A stretch of DNA of 64,000 bases. Origin: Atkinsonella hypoxylon (lineage: Eukaryota > Ascomycota > Sordariomycetes > Hypocreales > Clavicipitaceae). Where the stretch lies: NCBI GenBank assembly GCA_000729835.1, contig JFHB01000008.1, positions 346,679 through 410,678 on the forward strand, given 5' to 3'. Numbering within the stretch: position 1 is the first letter of the stretch; each line of letters begins with the position of its first letter. Shown here one piece after another: positions 36,601 to 49,249 of the stretch. Made by a program: the position numbers and the translations under genes. The notes beneath the pieces were generated by a model. That model was not told the DNA's origin, made no database searches, and worked only from the letters and a program-made list of their open reading frames with translations.

Positions 36601-36966
36601 GCCCGAATCCTACACTGAGTCACACAAAGAAGTTCTCGTCCTGTTCACATCCGGCACTGACATTGGACGAAGAACAACAAATCTACTTCACCGCTGTCTA
36701 TCTTGCAAGGTCCCATATTTTTCGAGATTGGCTTAGCTCCTGCGCTTCTTCGAAGGTCTTTCCCAGATTCTGCCCACTCCAATCCAGCAGCAGACCGTTT
36801 CTACAGGTCTACTGTCGCATTACGAGCATCATTTCTCGTGTCCTACATACGCCCCCAAGCCAACAAACATCACCTAGTTCTATCGAATTCTGCACGATTT
36901 CCTGTTGTTACGCTTTTCAGTAATTCGTCAGACATTGCTCAGATGTGGAACCGACGATGAAAGCCA
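33695..36966. promoter_or_regulatory. Long spacer upstream of the MAPK gene
   Basis: 3.3 kb without a recognisable gene; the sec24 3' UTR lies at its far end and the MAPK promoter and leader at the near end. It contains homopolymer runs (A-run at about 34366-34375; A followed by C at about 34429-34446). Open frames (for example minus 33624-34088 and plus 36570-36923) begin at TTG rather than ATG and have no motifs. Confidence 0.45.
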
Positions 36967-39900
36967 CTATTGTACCACCTGACATTGAAGTTAGTATAAC
37001 CAGATGTCATATAAAATCCAATTTAGATTCTTGGCGGATCTGATTCTATATTTTCCCTCGAGCGTGGGAGGCTTAGATGCTTACCTTCTCTCTCAATACG
37101 CCAAGCCACTGTGCTGCACTGACTCCTTGGTCGGCGCGGTCCTCAACAAGTAGTGTTTGAGCCCAGAGCTTCAAGCTGGGCTCCCCGTCCTCTCGGACTA
37201 TGTACAGATGGGGAACGGTAACACTTCCAACTCCAAGTGACTTGTGATCCTTGCTCTTTTGAATGACACTTCTGACTCTTTCATTGAAATCGTTGTCAAG
37301 CTCTGGAATTCTGCCTTTGCCAACCTGAACCTGTGCACGATCCTCAACTCCAAATACATCAGCAATTAGCTGCGGCACAGCTTCTCGTCCAATCCAGATG
37401 AATTGCGTCTGTCCATCATCGATCAGGTATAATCCGTATGACACGAGACGCTCCGACGACAAGTTGATAGCTGGAGGAAGGACAATATGCCCAGTTTCTT
37501 CGTCAATAGTTCCTGCATTATCAGGCATATCGTGTAGTGAGTACATTCTAGGGTAAATGTATCTCATCAGCAATGGCACGGGCAGAGTAGAGAGCAGACA
37601 CAATGCGGCGGAGCGGATATCCGAAGGAATCTGTGTGGACTTCCGGAGTCCGATGTTCTTGATCAACCCCAGAAATAGTACAGGTAGACCACGGAGGTTG
37701 GCAGGAAATTGCAAGCCGCCACCACCCATGCTGCCTCCACCGAGCTCCTTCTTGAATGTCTGCAACAATTCAGTCAGCTTGGCTTGCAAAGCATCCCTGG
37801 CTGCTTCCAGTCCACTATCGAGGGTTCGCTCGACTGCTTTATGGCTGAAATAGGCAGTGATTGCACATTGATCTGCAGAGGCATAGATATCGGACAAATT
37901 CGCTGTAGTAGGAAGGGAAAGAGTCAAAACTCGAATGCGACGTTCCCCATTACATGTGGTGTGAAGCACTGCTGCCTGAAGGCATATAAAGTTCTTGTTC
38001 AGATTCTCGTCAATAGCCACCTCGACTACATAACATTGATCGCGAGGGAAGGCAGGGAATGCACATAGGTCTGAGCTACGGTTGAAGAAATTACCGTAGA
38101 ATGCATTCATGCGTAAGCCTGTCGTAGCGCGGACACGGAGCACCGCCTCGAGCCCTATTTCTGATGAGAGGTAGTCGCTAAACTCGGATGCGAATTTGAG
38201 TGCATCGTCTGGACGAGAAGCGTGCCAGCCGGGATAGAACCATGTTTGACCACCGGTGTACCTCGGGAGATTGCTGAGAGACGCAACGTCTTGGTACTGT
38301 GACGAGAAGAGGAACATGTCAATTGAAACTTGGTTCTTGGAGCATTCGACAGCGAAGCTCTTGTAGAAGCTATTTGCAGTCTGCAGCAAGCCTCCTTCTC
38401 TTGATGTACCAAGTAGTTTCTTGTCCTCTCGCATCTCCAGCTTGCCGTCCCCGACATTTGGTAAAGAAGCAGTCAAAACGACAATCTTCCCACCGAGGGA
38501 AGAGATAAGCTTGTGTCCAGCCTTTAAAGCAGAACCCATACAGGATCCGTTGCTGTGGTTGTTCTGGAACATCTCTGGGAGCTTCTGGAGAAATTTTTCG
38601 ATGCTCTGGCGGCTTTCCGTTAAAGAAACAAGAAGATCATGGGGAACTGGAAGGAATGGTTCATCCAGATCGCTGACAACAAGCATGTTAGTCTCGCCAA
38701 TCTCATCCTCGTCTTTGGGCACAGAGAAGTAATGTAGGCTGCCGTCCACTGCGAGAAAGCCTAGTCTGGTGCGTCTGTCTGCGTTGGGAATCCTGCTGAG
38801 GCTATCAAGAATTGTACGGGCCGCCGTAGCCAACATGCCATTTGACACGGCTGCATAGCTCACATCGAGGAGAAAGAGGTAGACCAATGGCTGTGGAGGT
38901 CGGACCATGTACTCTTGAGGCGCAACAAATTCAACAAGAGAATGATTCAGCTCGTGTCGCTGCATGCGGTCAACAGTTTGCTGAGCTGCCGCATCCCAAT
39001 CAAAAGCTTGAGGCACATCGTTACTGAGGTTGCACATGTTGCACCTCCAGCGGTGGCCATGATCTAGAAAGGTAACGAAAGGATTAATGTAAGTTCTGCA
39101 ACGGCGACAACGGGCGATGACCTGATCCTGAATAACGGGGATCGGGTCCTCGTCATCATGAAGTGAGCCATAGGGCTGGATCACGAGAGCAAATGGCAGC
39201 TTTGATTTTTTTAGCAGAGAATTTGTCGTAGGAACAGCATTGAGGGTAGAACGGATGTATCGTGGCGAGCAATTGGCGTTCGGAGAGGGCGTTACGCTCA
39301 ACTGTGAAGAACAGGATATTATCAATAGCAGTTTTACAGGTAAATGGTCGAAGAGAGAATCTTACATTTGGCGGTAAAACGATTGGAGGGGGAGGCAAAT
39401 CCAGTTCTGAAACTGTGAAAGGGCTGTTCATCAAGTCAGTCGGATATAGTTGATTCAAGGGACCGACCCGCGCAGGTTGCTGATTGGCGGCAGTTGTTGG
39501 TTGTTGGAGCTGAGGTTGAGGTTGGCCACCAAGTTGCATCCCTCCCATGCCCTGGGTTATACCTGCGACTCCATGAGCACCAGCTGGCGCAACGGGGGCA
39601 CCGTAGCCTTGGTCAGGAGCTTGATATCCGCCATAAGCAGCTTGTTGTTGAGGTTGCACTGGCCCCTGTGCGTATTGGTATCCCTGGCCGGCTATGCCTT
39701 GCTGAGGGTCGGGTTGAGCATAAGCTCCGTAAGGAGCAGGTGTCTGCTGTGAGGCAGGAATTGCGTATTGCTGACCGCTTCCTTGTGTCTGGCCACCAAC
39801 CGCAGCGTTGGCGCCGGCTCCGACCTCAAATGCCTGAGCAGCGTAACCTCTCTTCTTCTTTTTCGAAGGCGCGGCAGCGGTCGCAGCATCTTGCTGGGCG

Positions 39901-39980
39901 AAGCTATCATGAGACTGTTGCTCAAATGGCTGTGGCTGACCCGGATACTGCCCGTGGCCGTCGTTTGGCGGAGCCGACAT
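36967..39980 (-). CDS. sec24: COPII coat protein Sec24
   Basis: Three exons: 39366-39980, 37085-39301 and 36967-36978 (12 nt), 947 aa. Residues 1-190 are Gln/Pro/Gly-rich and disordered, as in fungal Sec24. Splicing joins PPPPIVLPPN to LSVTPSPNANCSPRYIRSTL. The zinc finger has paired cysteines CRRC (about 270/273) and CNMC (about 292/295). The trunk follows (LVYLFLLDVSYAAVSNG, VGDGKLEMREDKKLLGTSRE), then the beta-sandwich, helical region and gelsolin-like domain (LYLIDDGQTQFIWIG). Sec24 selects cargo for ER-derived COPII vesicles together with Sec23. Reading through the last donor (GTAAGC) gives LREKVSI; splicing to a 12-nt exon after CTAAC...GTCAG gives LREKVVQ, the usual family end. Confidence 0.95.
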
Positions 39981-41562
39981 TTCGAAGACGGGCGATAAAA
40001 GTGAGGATGATGATACGAGAATCGCTTAGGCAAGGTGGGGCGAATGGAAGACGGTGAAGAGGGGGTAGAAGGAGGAGACCGGAAGTGACGAGCTCTGCTA
40101 TAGCGCAGGCACGGTGAGGATGGAATGCCGAGGTTGTATCCGGACGCGAATAGCAGCAGATGAGGTTGTCCGGAGGGAGGCTGGAGAGGTCGAGTGAAGT
40201 GGGGGAGATGTCGTGTCAATTGGGTTCAAGCAGGCGCGACAGCGGTGCAAGTAATGGCCAGTAATAAAGCAGAAGCGAAGAGCATTGCCACCAGTGACCA
40301 CCTACCTACCTGGTAGGCTGCCCTCCCTACTTGGGCACTGAGGGTAGTCACGGCCTACGAAGCATGAGAGCTCTAACGTAGAGCTGTCCTCATCCCGTAT
40401 TGGCCATCGCTTGGCCCCGCAGGGTCTAGCAACGTGTGGACAAGATCCGATTTGAAAGGTCAATCAATGCCTTTTCAGTGTTCACAACCTGCGCCCTTGT
40501 CTCAAGTCTTGAATCCGGAGACGTGGTAGGTCGCTAGTCTTGTAAGACCGTATCAGGGAATGATTAGATCACTAGCATGCGGTAATACTATAGTATCTTG
40601 ACTTCTTATTCACAAGCTCCGAACCTGCTCTTCCGCAACACCTCTCATGCACGTCAGTCAATGGTAAAAGGCAAAGCTCAGCCTAGGAAGCATCATTGCG
40701 TGACAGGAATACTGAACAAAGCCCAAAGTTTAGTATTAAAAGCGACGCTATATGCCTCACTTCACAGAAGAAACTTACTCGTGAACACAGTGCATCGTCC
40801 TCGATACTTTGCAGGTATTGTGTGTTTTATTCGAATTTCCCGAGGTCGGCAGTCGCACTTCGAAAAAGGAAAAAGGAAAAAAAGGACGATACAGTAATTC
40901 GTAATTGCATGTGAACCATTAAGTGGCTTCAAGTCTATGTCGATGGATTGTGGCTGTGCTCGTCCGGGCATTTCTCAGTTATGTGCACTCGGGCACGCCG
41001 CCTACTTCAACGTGCATTAGCATGCGAGGCTGCAGTTGAGGCTGCGCTTCAGGGAGCCAGTCAAAACAATAGTTGCTCGAAACTCAATTGTAAGTCTGCT
41101 TGTTGCGCCGACGCTCCCTGTCCTCAGTCCTCACACATGGACCGACCCCACCACCCCCCAGAGCCCTGAAGTAAACCTTGAATACAACTCCCTGTGACAG
41201 CACGGCTGAGTCTTTTTATCCGGCGCGCTCTTGCACGCAAGGCAGCCACCCTTTCGGCATTTGACTCGTGGACCTAAAAACGCAATCGATTCGATTGGCC
41301 TTTGTCTGCCATCGAGTTTCCTCTTGATATACCCAAGTAACTATTCGCGACGCAAACCGAAGACAAAATCAACCGAGACGCGCATTTCGTGGAAGAAAGT
41401 GCATCCAGAAACTATATGACCCCTCGAGTCGCCCACTATTCCAAGCTTATTGCGCAACCAGTCCACCGCGTCCTCTGAGGTCAATCCTTCGCCTAGACTG
41501 ATTCTGCCACGTACTCTCCTTGCAGTCAGCGCATTCAAACACAAAAGCGACCGGCCAACATC
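39981..41562. other. Divergent spacer between sec24 and the small membrane protein gene
   Basis: 1.6 kb between two divergent starts. It contains TACCTAGG-type words at about 40301-40320. Minus and plus open frames here are short and unlinked. No gene is supported. Confidence 0.45.
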
Positions 41563-42032
41563 ATGGCTTCCACAATCGGGTCAGTGCCTCCCATCTGCTG
41601 CCAGCGTTAAGCTTTCGGCGGCTCATCTACAGGACCCCGTTCGTTCTGCATACAGTTAATGCCATGAGCAATGCCGCATCTGATGTGCATACGTTGCACA
41701 CAGATAATTCCCATTTTGTGAGAAGGAAACTTTGTATTGGGCACTTCATGTGCTGACATTCTCGACGCCGGTGTAGAAAACTAATTCCCCTCGTCATCGC
41801 AATCTTCGTCGTCTCCGCCGTCGGATGGGTCCTCTACCATGTTTACGAGTCGGCTACCAAATTTCGTGATACAGCGTCCGAGCGCATGGGAAAGAAGAAC
41901 GTGGTCTTCACCAAGGATGGAGTGCGAGTTGGCGTCAAGGATGTCCAAAACGAGAAATATGTTGACAAAACCCAAAGTTGGGTTGTAAAGGCTTGGAACC
42001 TTGGACAATCCAAGGCTAATGCTGATTTGTAA
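41563..42032 (+). CDS. Small single-pass membrane protein of unknown function
   Basis: Two exons, 41563-41579 and 41777-42032, 90 aa (197-nt intron, donor GTCAGT, CTGAC branch site, acceptor GTGTAG). Splicing yields MASTIGKLIPLVIAIFVVS, with one hydrophobic segment (about 8-29) starting almost at the N-terminus, then a polar tail with KKNVVFTKDGVRVGVKDVQ and YVDKTQSWVVKAWN. The tail resembles a group of small, uncharacterised fungal proteins as I remember them; I cannot name a family. The short N-terminal side suggests a tail projecting from a membrane anchor, topology unknown. The stop may not be the real end: GTAAGT overlaps the last codon, and a 58-nt intron to TCATAG would end the protein DLAS at 42096. 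Confidence 0.8.
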
Positions 42033-43134
42033 GTCCGGCCAAACCAACATCTTCCATGCAGCCTACTTCGTGACCTCAATTCATAGAGCTAGCTGATTTG
42101 TCAATTCAATACTGACTACATGAGGCAATATCAGGCACAAAAGGAAGAAATAGAGTCGTATATCGTGACGAATTCTTTGGCCTGAAGCAAATTTGCAACT
42201 ACCGGGCATTCTATTCCTGATCCTCCTCAAAAAAGTTCCCCAGCAAGCAATAATCAGTGCATGTCCTTTTAGGGGGTCTGGAGCTGGATCGCCTCTAAAT
42301 TTTGTATGACTATTATGAACGAATGAAATTGTGAACACTGCACCTCAGTGGAGGTGCTTCTCTGTCTGGGAGAATCTTAGGGGGCCTTGAATATATTGGC
42401 AGCCTCGTTTAACGGAATGGGGTTAGTACACTGGTATAAATAACAGTGATAATCCTGCAAACACTTGAAGGCTGCACTCGGCAGTCAATCATTGTCTTCA
42501 TGGTCAGATTATATTGAGGATTTACCCGAGATATCGGCTTCCACGGCTTAATGTCCAGGAACATGATCTAACATGCTCCATTCATACCTTCTTGCAGTGA
42601 TGTTATTAACACGTCGCGTAATCAATCAGGATGATACTGATAGAGAACGAGTCTTTAGATGCAAAGGAGCTTTCATGTAGATGTGCATTAATTGTGCTAC
42701 ATTCATGGATCGAACATATACCTTTATGTTTTAAGAACCATGATTTTACTCAACCAACTCAAGAAATTCGGCAGAAGACGCCGTTGCGCGACTGAGTCGA
42801 GGGATAACAGTATATACTCCGTAGAACTCCCCACCAATGCTAATTTGTTCAGTGATTTAATACAAGTTGTGTCAAAGTCGTCAGCCGCCGACCCCTTGAA
42901 CAGTTTTTCCAGTTCTTCCTGCGCTGGGTATGACCAGCAGTTGCCCGCTGAAATTGCGTGCTCGATTTCTTGTTCAAGCATAGACGTACTGTGTTCAAAA
43001 TGTTACAGGCTGCGGACTCTTTCTTGCCCGAGTTGAAGACATGCCTGGCGACTACCCGTTAGGCTTCTCGGCTACAGCAACACGGAGATTTTGTGGATTC
43101 GAACGGTGCCGACATGCTCGAATTGACCTGTTTA
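42033..43134. other. Spacer between the small membrane protein gene and the Zn2Cys6 gene
   Basis: 1.1 kb between convergent gene ends. One minus-strand frame (42724-42981) is listed separately. The rest shows nothing I can support. Confidence 0.45.
42724..42981 (-). CDS. Possible small orphan ORF (85 aa)
   Basis: An ATG-initiated, uninterrupted frame with a plausible soluble composition (EIEHAISAGNCWSYPAQEEL, then acidic and amphipathic stretches). It has no recognised motif and no clear splice partner. It could be a lineage-specific small gene, an exon of a longer gene whose other parts I cannot see, or chance. Confidence 0.25.
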   Translation of the reverse strand: MLEQEIEHAISAGNCWSYPAQEELEKLFKGSAADDFDTTCIKSLNKLALVGSSTEYILLSLDSVAQRRLLPNFLSWLSKIMVLKT

Positions 43135-45279
43135 TCAAATTGCTGTGGTTGTAAAGTGTTGCAGCTCGAGCCATGTCTTGGTTCTCCATTCATCAATATT
43201 ACCAGAATTATTCATGATCTTGGTAAGTATACGAATGGCTTCTTCGTCTAGCTTGGCTTTCTCCAGAGTCTCGTGTGGTGGTACCAAAGGACTAGCAACA
43301 AAGCTTGGTGTTGGACGGGGCGATTTGGATGCCTGCTGCTGGACATCCTGCACCATTGGGAAGGGTTTTGCAAGTAACCCGTCCCTACAAATGAGCATTG
43401 ACGGAATGCGAATATTCAGCTGACACGGGTATTAGTCAATGAATGGATGGAAGGATGGAACGACAGAGCGAGTTGAAGCAGGACGGAAAACGAAGAATGC
43501 AACAAAGACGCCAGGCAATGGCGATTGATAAAAGAAACTTACCTGAGTAAGCAAGAGAGCGTATCGGACCCCGAGTTGAGTCCCAATGTACTGAAGGCGA
43601 CCACGAACCCAAGTTCTCTGTGAATCTGTCAAATAGTCCAAAGAGTGAATAAAAGCGAGCGGCCAAGTCATGAAATATCCTGACAAGCCCTTCGAGGAGT
43701 CGTCCTCGCCGCACGCAAAAGTCGAGAGGTTTGCCCGTTCGAGTAGATCTTTGCGTTTGCAAAACCAACCTAGTTGGTAAGGTACCGAGGAAATAACGTC
43801 TGTAACAATGTCTACTGTAGTCCGAGCCGCATTTGCGTACTCCGGAGTAGTCCTGTAGTCGACCGGCGCGCAAACCCAGGCTGCACAACGAACAATAATG
43901 GAATTCAAGATTATGCGCCCACAGCGAAGCATGTTCCAGACCGTCGCAACCCAGATATCATTATAGACGTCCACTCGCCCTGGATATACCTCGGCTTTTG
44001 TGTAGTCACCATTGGGAACATTGTCCTCCCAAGTGGCCGTTTTGCATTGGAAATAGTCGGGTAAATTTTTGCACCAATTTGCACAAGCCTGATCTAGCGC
44101 CTGGCAACGCCTGATAACATCGATGATAATTTCCACATTGTCCGATAATCGTGGGACTGAAGTGAGAAGACAATTGGCTTCCGCGCGCAATTCACCAACC
44201 TTGATGCAGAGACGTTGGCATTCTGAGGCGTGTCTATCCCTTACCGCGTCTTCGATCCACCATGACACGTCCATCCCGGGAGCTTTGCACATACTCAAAC
44301 TATGAATAATCTGAGCATAAGTTAGTCACTGATAGTACAAGACGAAAGATGATATAGATGCTTGCTAGCCCGGTAGGGAAGCAAAACAGCTTCGTTATGC
44401 TCACTCAAAGACTTACCATTTGTGTGCGAACCGCAATAAACATGTTGAGACCAACTCTCGTTCGAAGCTGTTTACGTCCACGTGCTTTTGCGAGTTGTAT
44501 GGCGCCCTCAATATGCGAACCCCATGCTAGCATACCCATAGTTTTCGCCGTTATATTCTCAAATAACCCAAGAAGAAGGACTGCTGCCAAGGTAGCATCC
44601 TCCTTGGCCACCTCTGGATCTCGAAGGGCGGCAAAAGTAGTTGATAATGCTCTCGTATACTTCCCAAGTGCTTGCTTCTCGAAATGGTTGCGATTTCCCA
44701 CGCCATTATTCAGAGATGCCAATGCACAGGCTTCGAATGCGCATCTGTAGTGCTCGGGCACTTTCTCGGCTTTTAGTAGAGGTACAACAAATTCCATAAA
44801 GCCAATTAAGCTGCCATGTCGAGGAACCAAGACATAATTGGCAATGAAATGACAAGCGGCTTGATCTTCCAGAGGTATTTGAGGAGTGCTGTGGACACGA
44901 GATAATTGAGACTTGGGTGTTGTTGGCGAGTAATGGCTGCCGGTTTCAGATGACCCTGAAGATGACGGTGATGTACCGCGGTCTGCGTCTCGCCCTTTTT
45001 TATGTGCGGAAGCCTTTTTTGATGCTCGCCTTGCCCTTCTTTCCGTCGCCTGTGTCTCGTTGCGGAAGACCAGATCGAATTCGTCCTTATATCCTGGGCA
45101 TATCCTCCGACTTTTGGCGCATTGGTTGCATGTAGGTTTAGTTTCATCGCACTGTCCGATTCCTTGGTCAGCCTTGGGTACCGCAGCAAGCAGTCTGCTC
45201 CAACTTAGGGATTCTGTACCTTTATGCGGCGGGTTCTGCACATTTGGCAGCCTCGTGAAGGCTTCCCACAATACACCAT
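43135..45279 (-). CDS. Zn2Cys6 fungal transcription factor
   Basis: Four exons: 45220-45279, 44417-45151, 43543-44310 and 43135-43419, 615 aa. Exon 1 (20 codons) carries the first half of the zinc cluster and exon 2 the rest: GCQMCRTRRIKC then DETKPTCNQCAKSRRIC, giving C11-x2-C14-x6-C21-x6-C28-x2-C31-x6-C38. A basic Ser/Lys-rich linker (about 60-100) follows; the remainder is a helical middle-homology type region without a second named domain (words AACHFIANYVLVPRHGSLIG and FEACALASLNNGVGNRNHFE). Such proteins bind CGG-type repeats as dimers in the nucleus and regulate metabolism or development; the target is unknown. Intron phases are all 0. It borders the 11-kb gene-poor block, so its targets may lie elsewhere. 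Confidence 0.92.
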
Positions 45280-46229
45280 GGTTCTTGGGGAAGGCACCGA
45301 ATGGTGCTCAACGGGGGTTCAGTAATCTCAAATATAAATCCAGAGCATGCATTCGTCGATGACACGAACTATTCCATATGTTGAACCTTGATGGATGAGA
45401 ATGACTCAGAGATTCAAGGGCCTAATCGAGCCGTCGCTTTGCACAGAGTGGAGTATATACACGAGCCAAGAGGATGTCAGAACGACACAGTAGATGACCG
45501 GTAACGTCGATACTAGTCGAAATTTGGCGGGGAGATCGTGAAAAGAGCGGCGGTGAATCGATTACAAGGGGAGCAGCGCTGGATTGAGGCACACGCGACG
45601 CAAGTATTTCAGATCACTCGAGTACGGATAAGTATGAGTGATGGACGAACTGACGACCGGCTGTCTGAGAGAGCTAGTCCTCGGAGGGCTAAGTTGTTTG
45701 TTCATTCAGCAAGGCCGACGACGAAAAGTTGTTAGGCTTGGAAGCGAGTTAACGCAGAAGGGTCGGCCAGACTTGTAGACTGAAGGGGCGAGCAAGAAGT
45801 AGATGAGAGATGAACAGGGTCCAAGAAAGAACAGTCGAGACAACTGCGGATGGGAGGTTGGACTTCATGTCACAACGACAGCCAGTGGGCCAGGGCCATC
45901 CTGTATATGTATTCCAATGTGGACATGGACTCAAATGGAAATGTTGAATGCACAGCGGACCAACGCTTGCGATACACGCGACCCACCAACCTTGACAGAG
46001 TTCCCCGGCACTAGCTGTCCCAGCGGGTGGCTGTGGGAAGGGAGACCATCAGCCTGACGCATCTGCACGTACCTCGGGGCTTGGGCTTGCGTCCTGCGGG
46101 AAGGACGGGTGCACGGACAGGGGAACTAAGTGTGAATCTAAAACCGGGCGACCAGCGTACGTTGACAGTGGTCGAGCGGGAGGATAGTTAAAGCGAAGGC
46201 GGAACGTTGGGCGTGGGAGTGGGGATATG

Positions 46230-46270
46230 GATTGGAGATGGAGATGGAGGATGGAGGATGGAGGATGGAG
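46230..46270. repeat. GGATGGA-type microsatellite
   Basis: Imperfect tandem units of GGAGAT and GGAGGAT on the plus strand (purine-rich, ending GGAGACGG). It lies about 1 kb upstream of the Zn2Cys6 gene start. Likely a simple-sequence expansion. Confidence 0.75.
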
Positions 46271-47020
46271 ACGGATACATGTCGGGTACATGGAAGGGTG
46301 GGGCAGCAGCACGAGCACCAAGCAGAAAGTGCGGATGAGGGAGGAGACTGGCGTGTGATTAGCACCAGTGACTTGTTAGCACTTGGGGACAGACAGCGCC
46401 GGATAGCCACATTGGACGCCAATGTTTTCATGAGGCAACTGCTCGACACGGACTTGGACAAGGTGTGTTTTTATGGATAATGACAAACTACTAGTAGGGT
46501 GAGCACAGAGAGAAAGTGCGGAGTTGTTTATAAATCAGTATGTGGTCGTAATCAAATACTCTTCAGCCGCAAGCAACCAAGGCTGATGTATGACGGACGA
46601 CCAAAGAAATGGGAATCTGGGGAGACGGGCAGCGGCCAGTCTGATACTGTCAATGGACCAAGTCCGAGAGCCACCAGACTTCAGAATGCCCTTGAACGAC
46701 CTGCCTAGCAATGTTCCTGATGTGTGATGTAGGTCAGTAACAGGAAAGTAGGTGTAGTTAGACTCAAGCGTTGGAGATTCTTTCCCTGCAAGCCATGGAT
46801 TTATTTCATCCACAGTTCTCTCTATAACGAAGGACCTCAGGGCTAAGAAAGTCCGCTCATGTTTCGAGCTGACTGTCTTACACATACCTTCCTTGTCCAC
46901 GGGCTGATTGATACATAGAGCTACATGTACGGAATACGGAGTAGTCAGATGGATCTTTGCGCCGAAGAGAATTCCCCGCCATTGTCATCGTAGTCGCCGT
47001 TTGAACTGTGCTGCCAAGGG

Positions 47021-47542
47021 GAGTACGTACACCCGCAGTAGCGGTTTTTTGACCATGCAGTACCTACCTACCTAGGTAGTTAGTTAGGAGCTAAGCCGGA
47101 AAAGGAAGAGGTGCCTTTCCACGCATCTTCTACGCAAAGATACCTCCCACGTTTGCAGGCATACTTGGGCGGTTATTAATGTGCATACAACGAGGGAAAT
47201 CGCGTTTTTTTAGCCTCTTTTAATTATGCAGAGCTTCTTATTAAGACCTATAATAAGTCTATCTTGAGGCTGGCTAAAGCCTGCTTAACAATTTAGTTGA
47301 GAAGACAAGGGACTTAGCCTAGGGCTAAAGAATTACGTGTAGCGTAAGGCACAGGACCTGTTAAGTAAAATCGCCGATTACCTTGCTATGCAAGGGGATA
47401 TTAAAAAAATTAGTGTGGAATGCGTGCAAACTTAGCAAGTTACTTTATATAGAAAAATGTGTGGAACGGCACCTCTTCCGTTTCGGGCTTAGCTCCTAAC
47501 TAGTGCGTGGTCTAAAAACCGCTACTGCGTGTTTAGCTACTC
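47021..47542. mobile_element. Inverted-repeat element, copy B
   Basis: Left arm GAGTACGTACACCCGCAG and right arm (inverted) GAGTAGCTAAACACGCAG bracket 522 bp. Inside each arm come GTAGCGGTTTTT, then TTAGGAGCTAAGCC with GGAAGAGGTGCC. It is the same design as copy A but diverged in the second block. The interior is AT-rich and non-coding. No target duplication is evident. Confidence 0.75.
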
Positions 47543-49216
47543 GGTGCACTGACTGTGACCTGATACATCAAATCCCGCAATAATATAGCATTAGACACAG
47601 CGGTTATAGACGGTAGCATGCGGCTAATGCTGAACGCATGTTCGTGTGTATGTGCATACAGTAAGTTCGTGATGGCACTTCCCGCACTGATAGGTTCACT
47701 GGGTCAAGGGGCATGAACTTGGAAATTACTGCGCGAACTCCGGAGTACTTGTACAGTAACTAATTGCTAGTAGTTCCCGCCGCTAGAATCGTCGTCTCAG
47801 GTGTTCCGCTCCTCAATTTGCTTCGCGCAAAGTTTCCAATTCTTTGAGTAGTGGTTTATTCAGCATAGCGGTTCATAACGGCCTGCGCGATGAGGTGTTC
47901 AGATAGAACCAAAGGCCTGCATCTAAAAAGTTGAAATTTTAATTTCGGTCTACCGTCTGCCTGTGCACAAACAGTGAATAAGCTATTGCGGGCATGCACA
48001 TTGAATTAATCGGCGAGCTGGCACTCGGCAAATGGTACTACCCGTTTCATATCGCTGAACCTAATTCGGGGAGTAGCATGGATCTCCCGAAGGATCAATT
48101 TTGCAGCGCTCTAGCAAGAAAAGCAGGGATTGCAGGGTTATTACAAGGATATGCTGAGCTTCGATACTTGATTTACTATCATAGTTAGACACCACTACAA
48201 GTATAGGATGCATGTCGCTACATAGTCGGAACCATTTGGCTCTCCAAAGAGATCTTGAGCCTTAACGAGATACCTACCTAGGCACCTTGTTACCTTACCT
48301 GACAGAAGCGAGCACGCCCAAGACATAGCAAGCCAATCATATCTTCGTGATGTGTCGTTTCAAAGTCAGCGAAGAAGGTCGTGCTAGGTCAACAAATGAT
48401 GCTTTGTTTTCTACCAAAGTTCTAGCACTGATTTACGGAATAGTGGTCAACAACCGTGGAACGCGGCACGGCCATTTACAAATTGGACAAGGAGTCAACC
48501 TGCAACGTCAACAAGCTCAGCCTCAAGCACCAGCCGCTGATGACCAGTTTAATGTGGCCACACAGATATAATCAAGAGGCATAGAACAAATATAGCTCGG
48601 TTGCTGATTGTCAGGCTATACCATCGGACTGACCTAGCGCCGCAGAGTGGTTGTCAACCACAATGTTAGCCGATTCGTCGCTGTAGTTAGAGCAACTGCA
48701 GTACCTCGCTAAACCCCAGAACCTCTGCAAGATCCAGGTACTAGCTTGTATCCACGGCGTTGCGGGTGCAATTCATCCCTGCGGCATAGGTACCTACCGT
48801 GGCGCGCCAAACCGGTTCCTAGTGACAGCCATACCCTTGTAGTCAGCTGTCGTACAATTAATTAGTAAGAAGTTGGTCATTGTCACCAAAATCGGCATTG
48901 GCGCGCCATGGTATCTAGGAGCTGTCATGTTCTGTAGGCAGCCAGGATGCAAACTGGCCTTATACGCCTTATACCCCTCGGTACCAAAGATGTTGGTTGA
49001 TACACACTGGACTGGGGTGGCTACCAACACATAAGGTCGGAGGGCATCTGCCCGAAAGAGACTAGAGTACTCCGTAGCAAGCAGTCTCCGTGGAAGGATC
49101 AACAACCAGGTTCATACATCATCACCCTACCCTGCTTGCTTGTGACCGTTAACCCTTTTGACAGTCGTAAGCCGACAAGCAGGTTGCAGGATCCACATCA
49201 CCTTCGATACATATGG

Positions 49217-49249
49217 GACACCTATGAGAAACCTATGAGACACCTATGA
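49217..49249. repeat. 11-bp tandem repeat (three units)
   Basis: GACACCTATGA occurs twice with GAAACCTATGA between, head to tail. A short local array with no linked gene. Confidence 0.75.

Noticed and set aside
36570..36923. 117-codon plus-strand frame downstream of sec24
   Set aside because: It opens with TTG rather than ATG, and it overlaps no recognisable domain; it lies antisense to the expected sec24 3' UTR.
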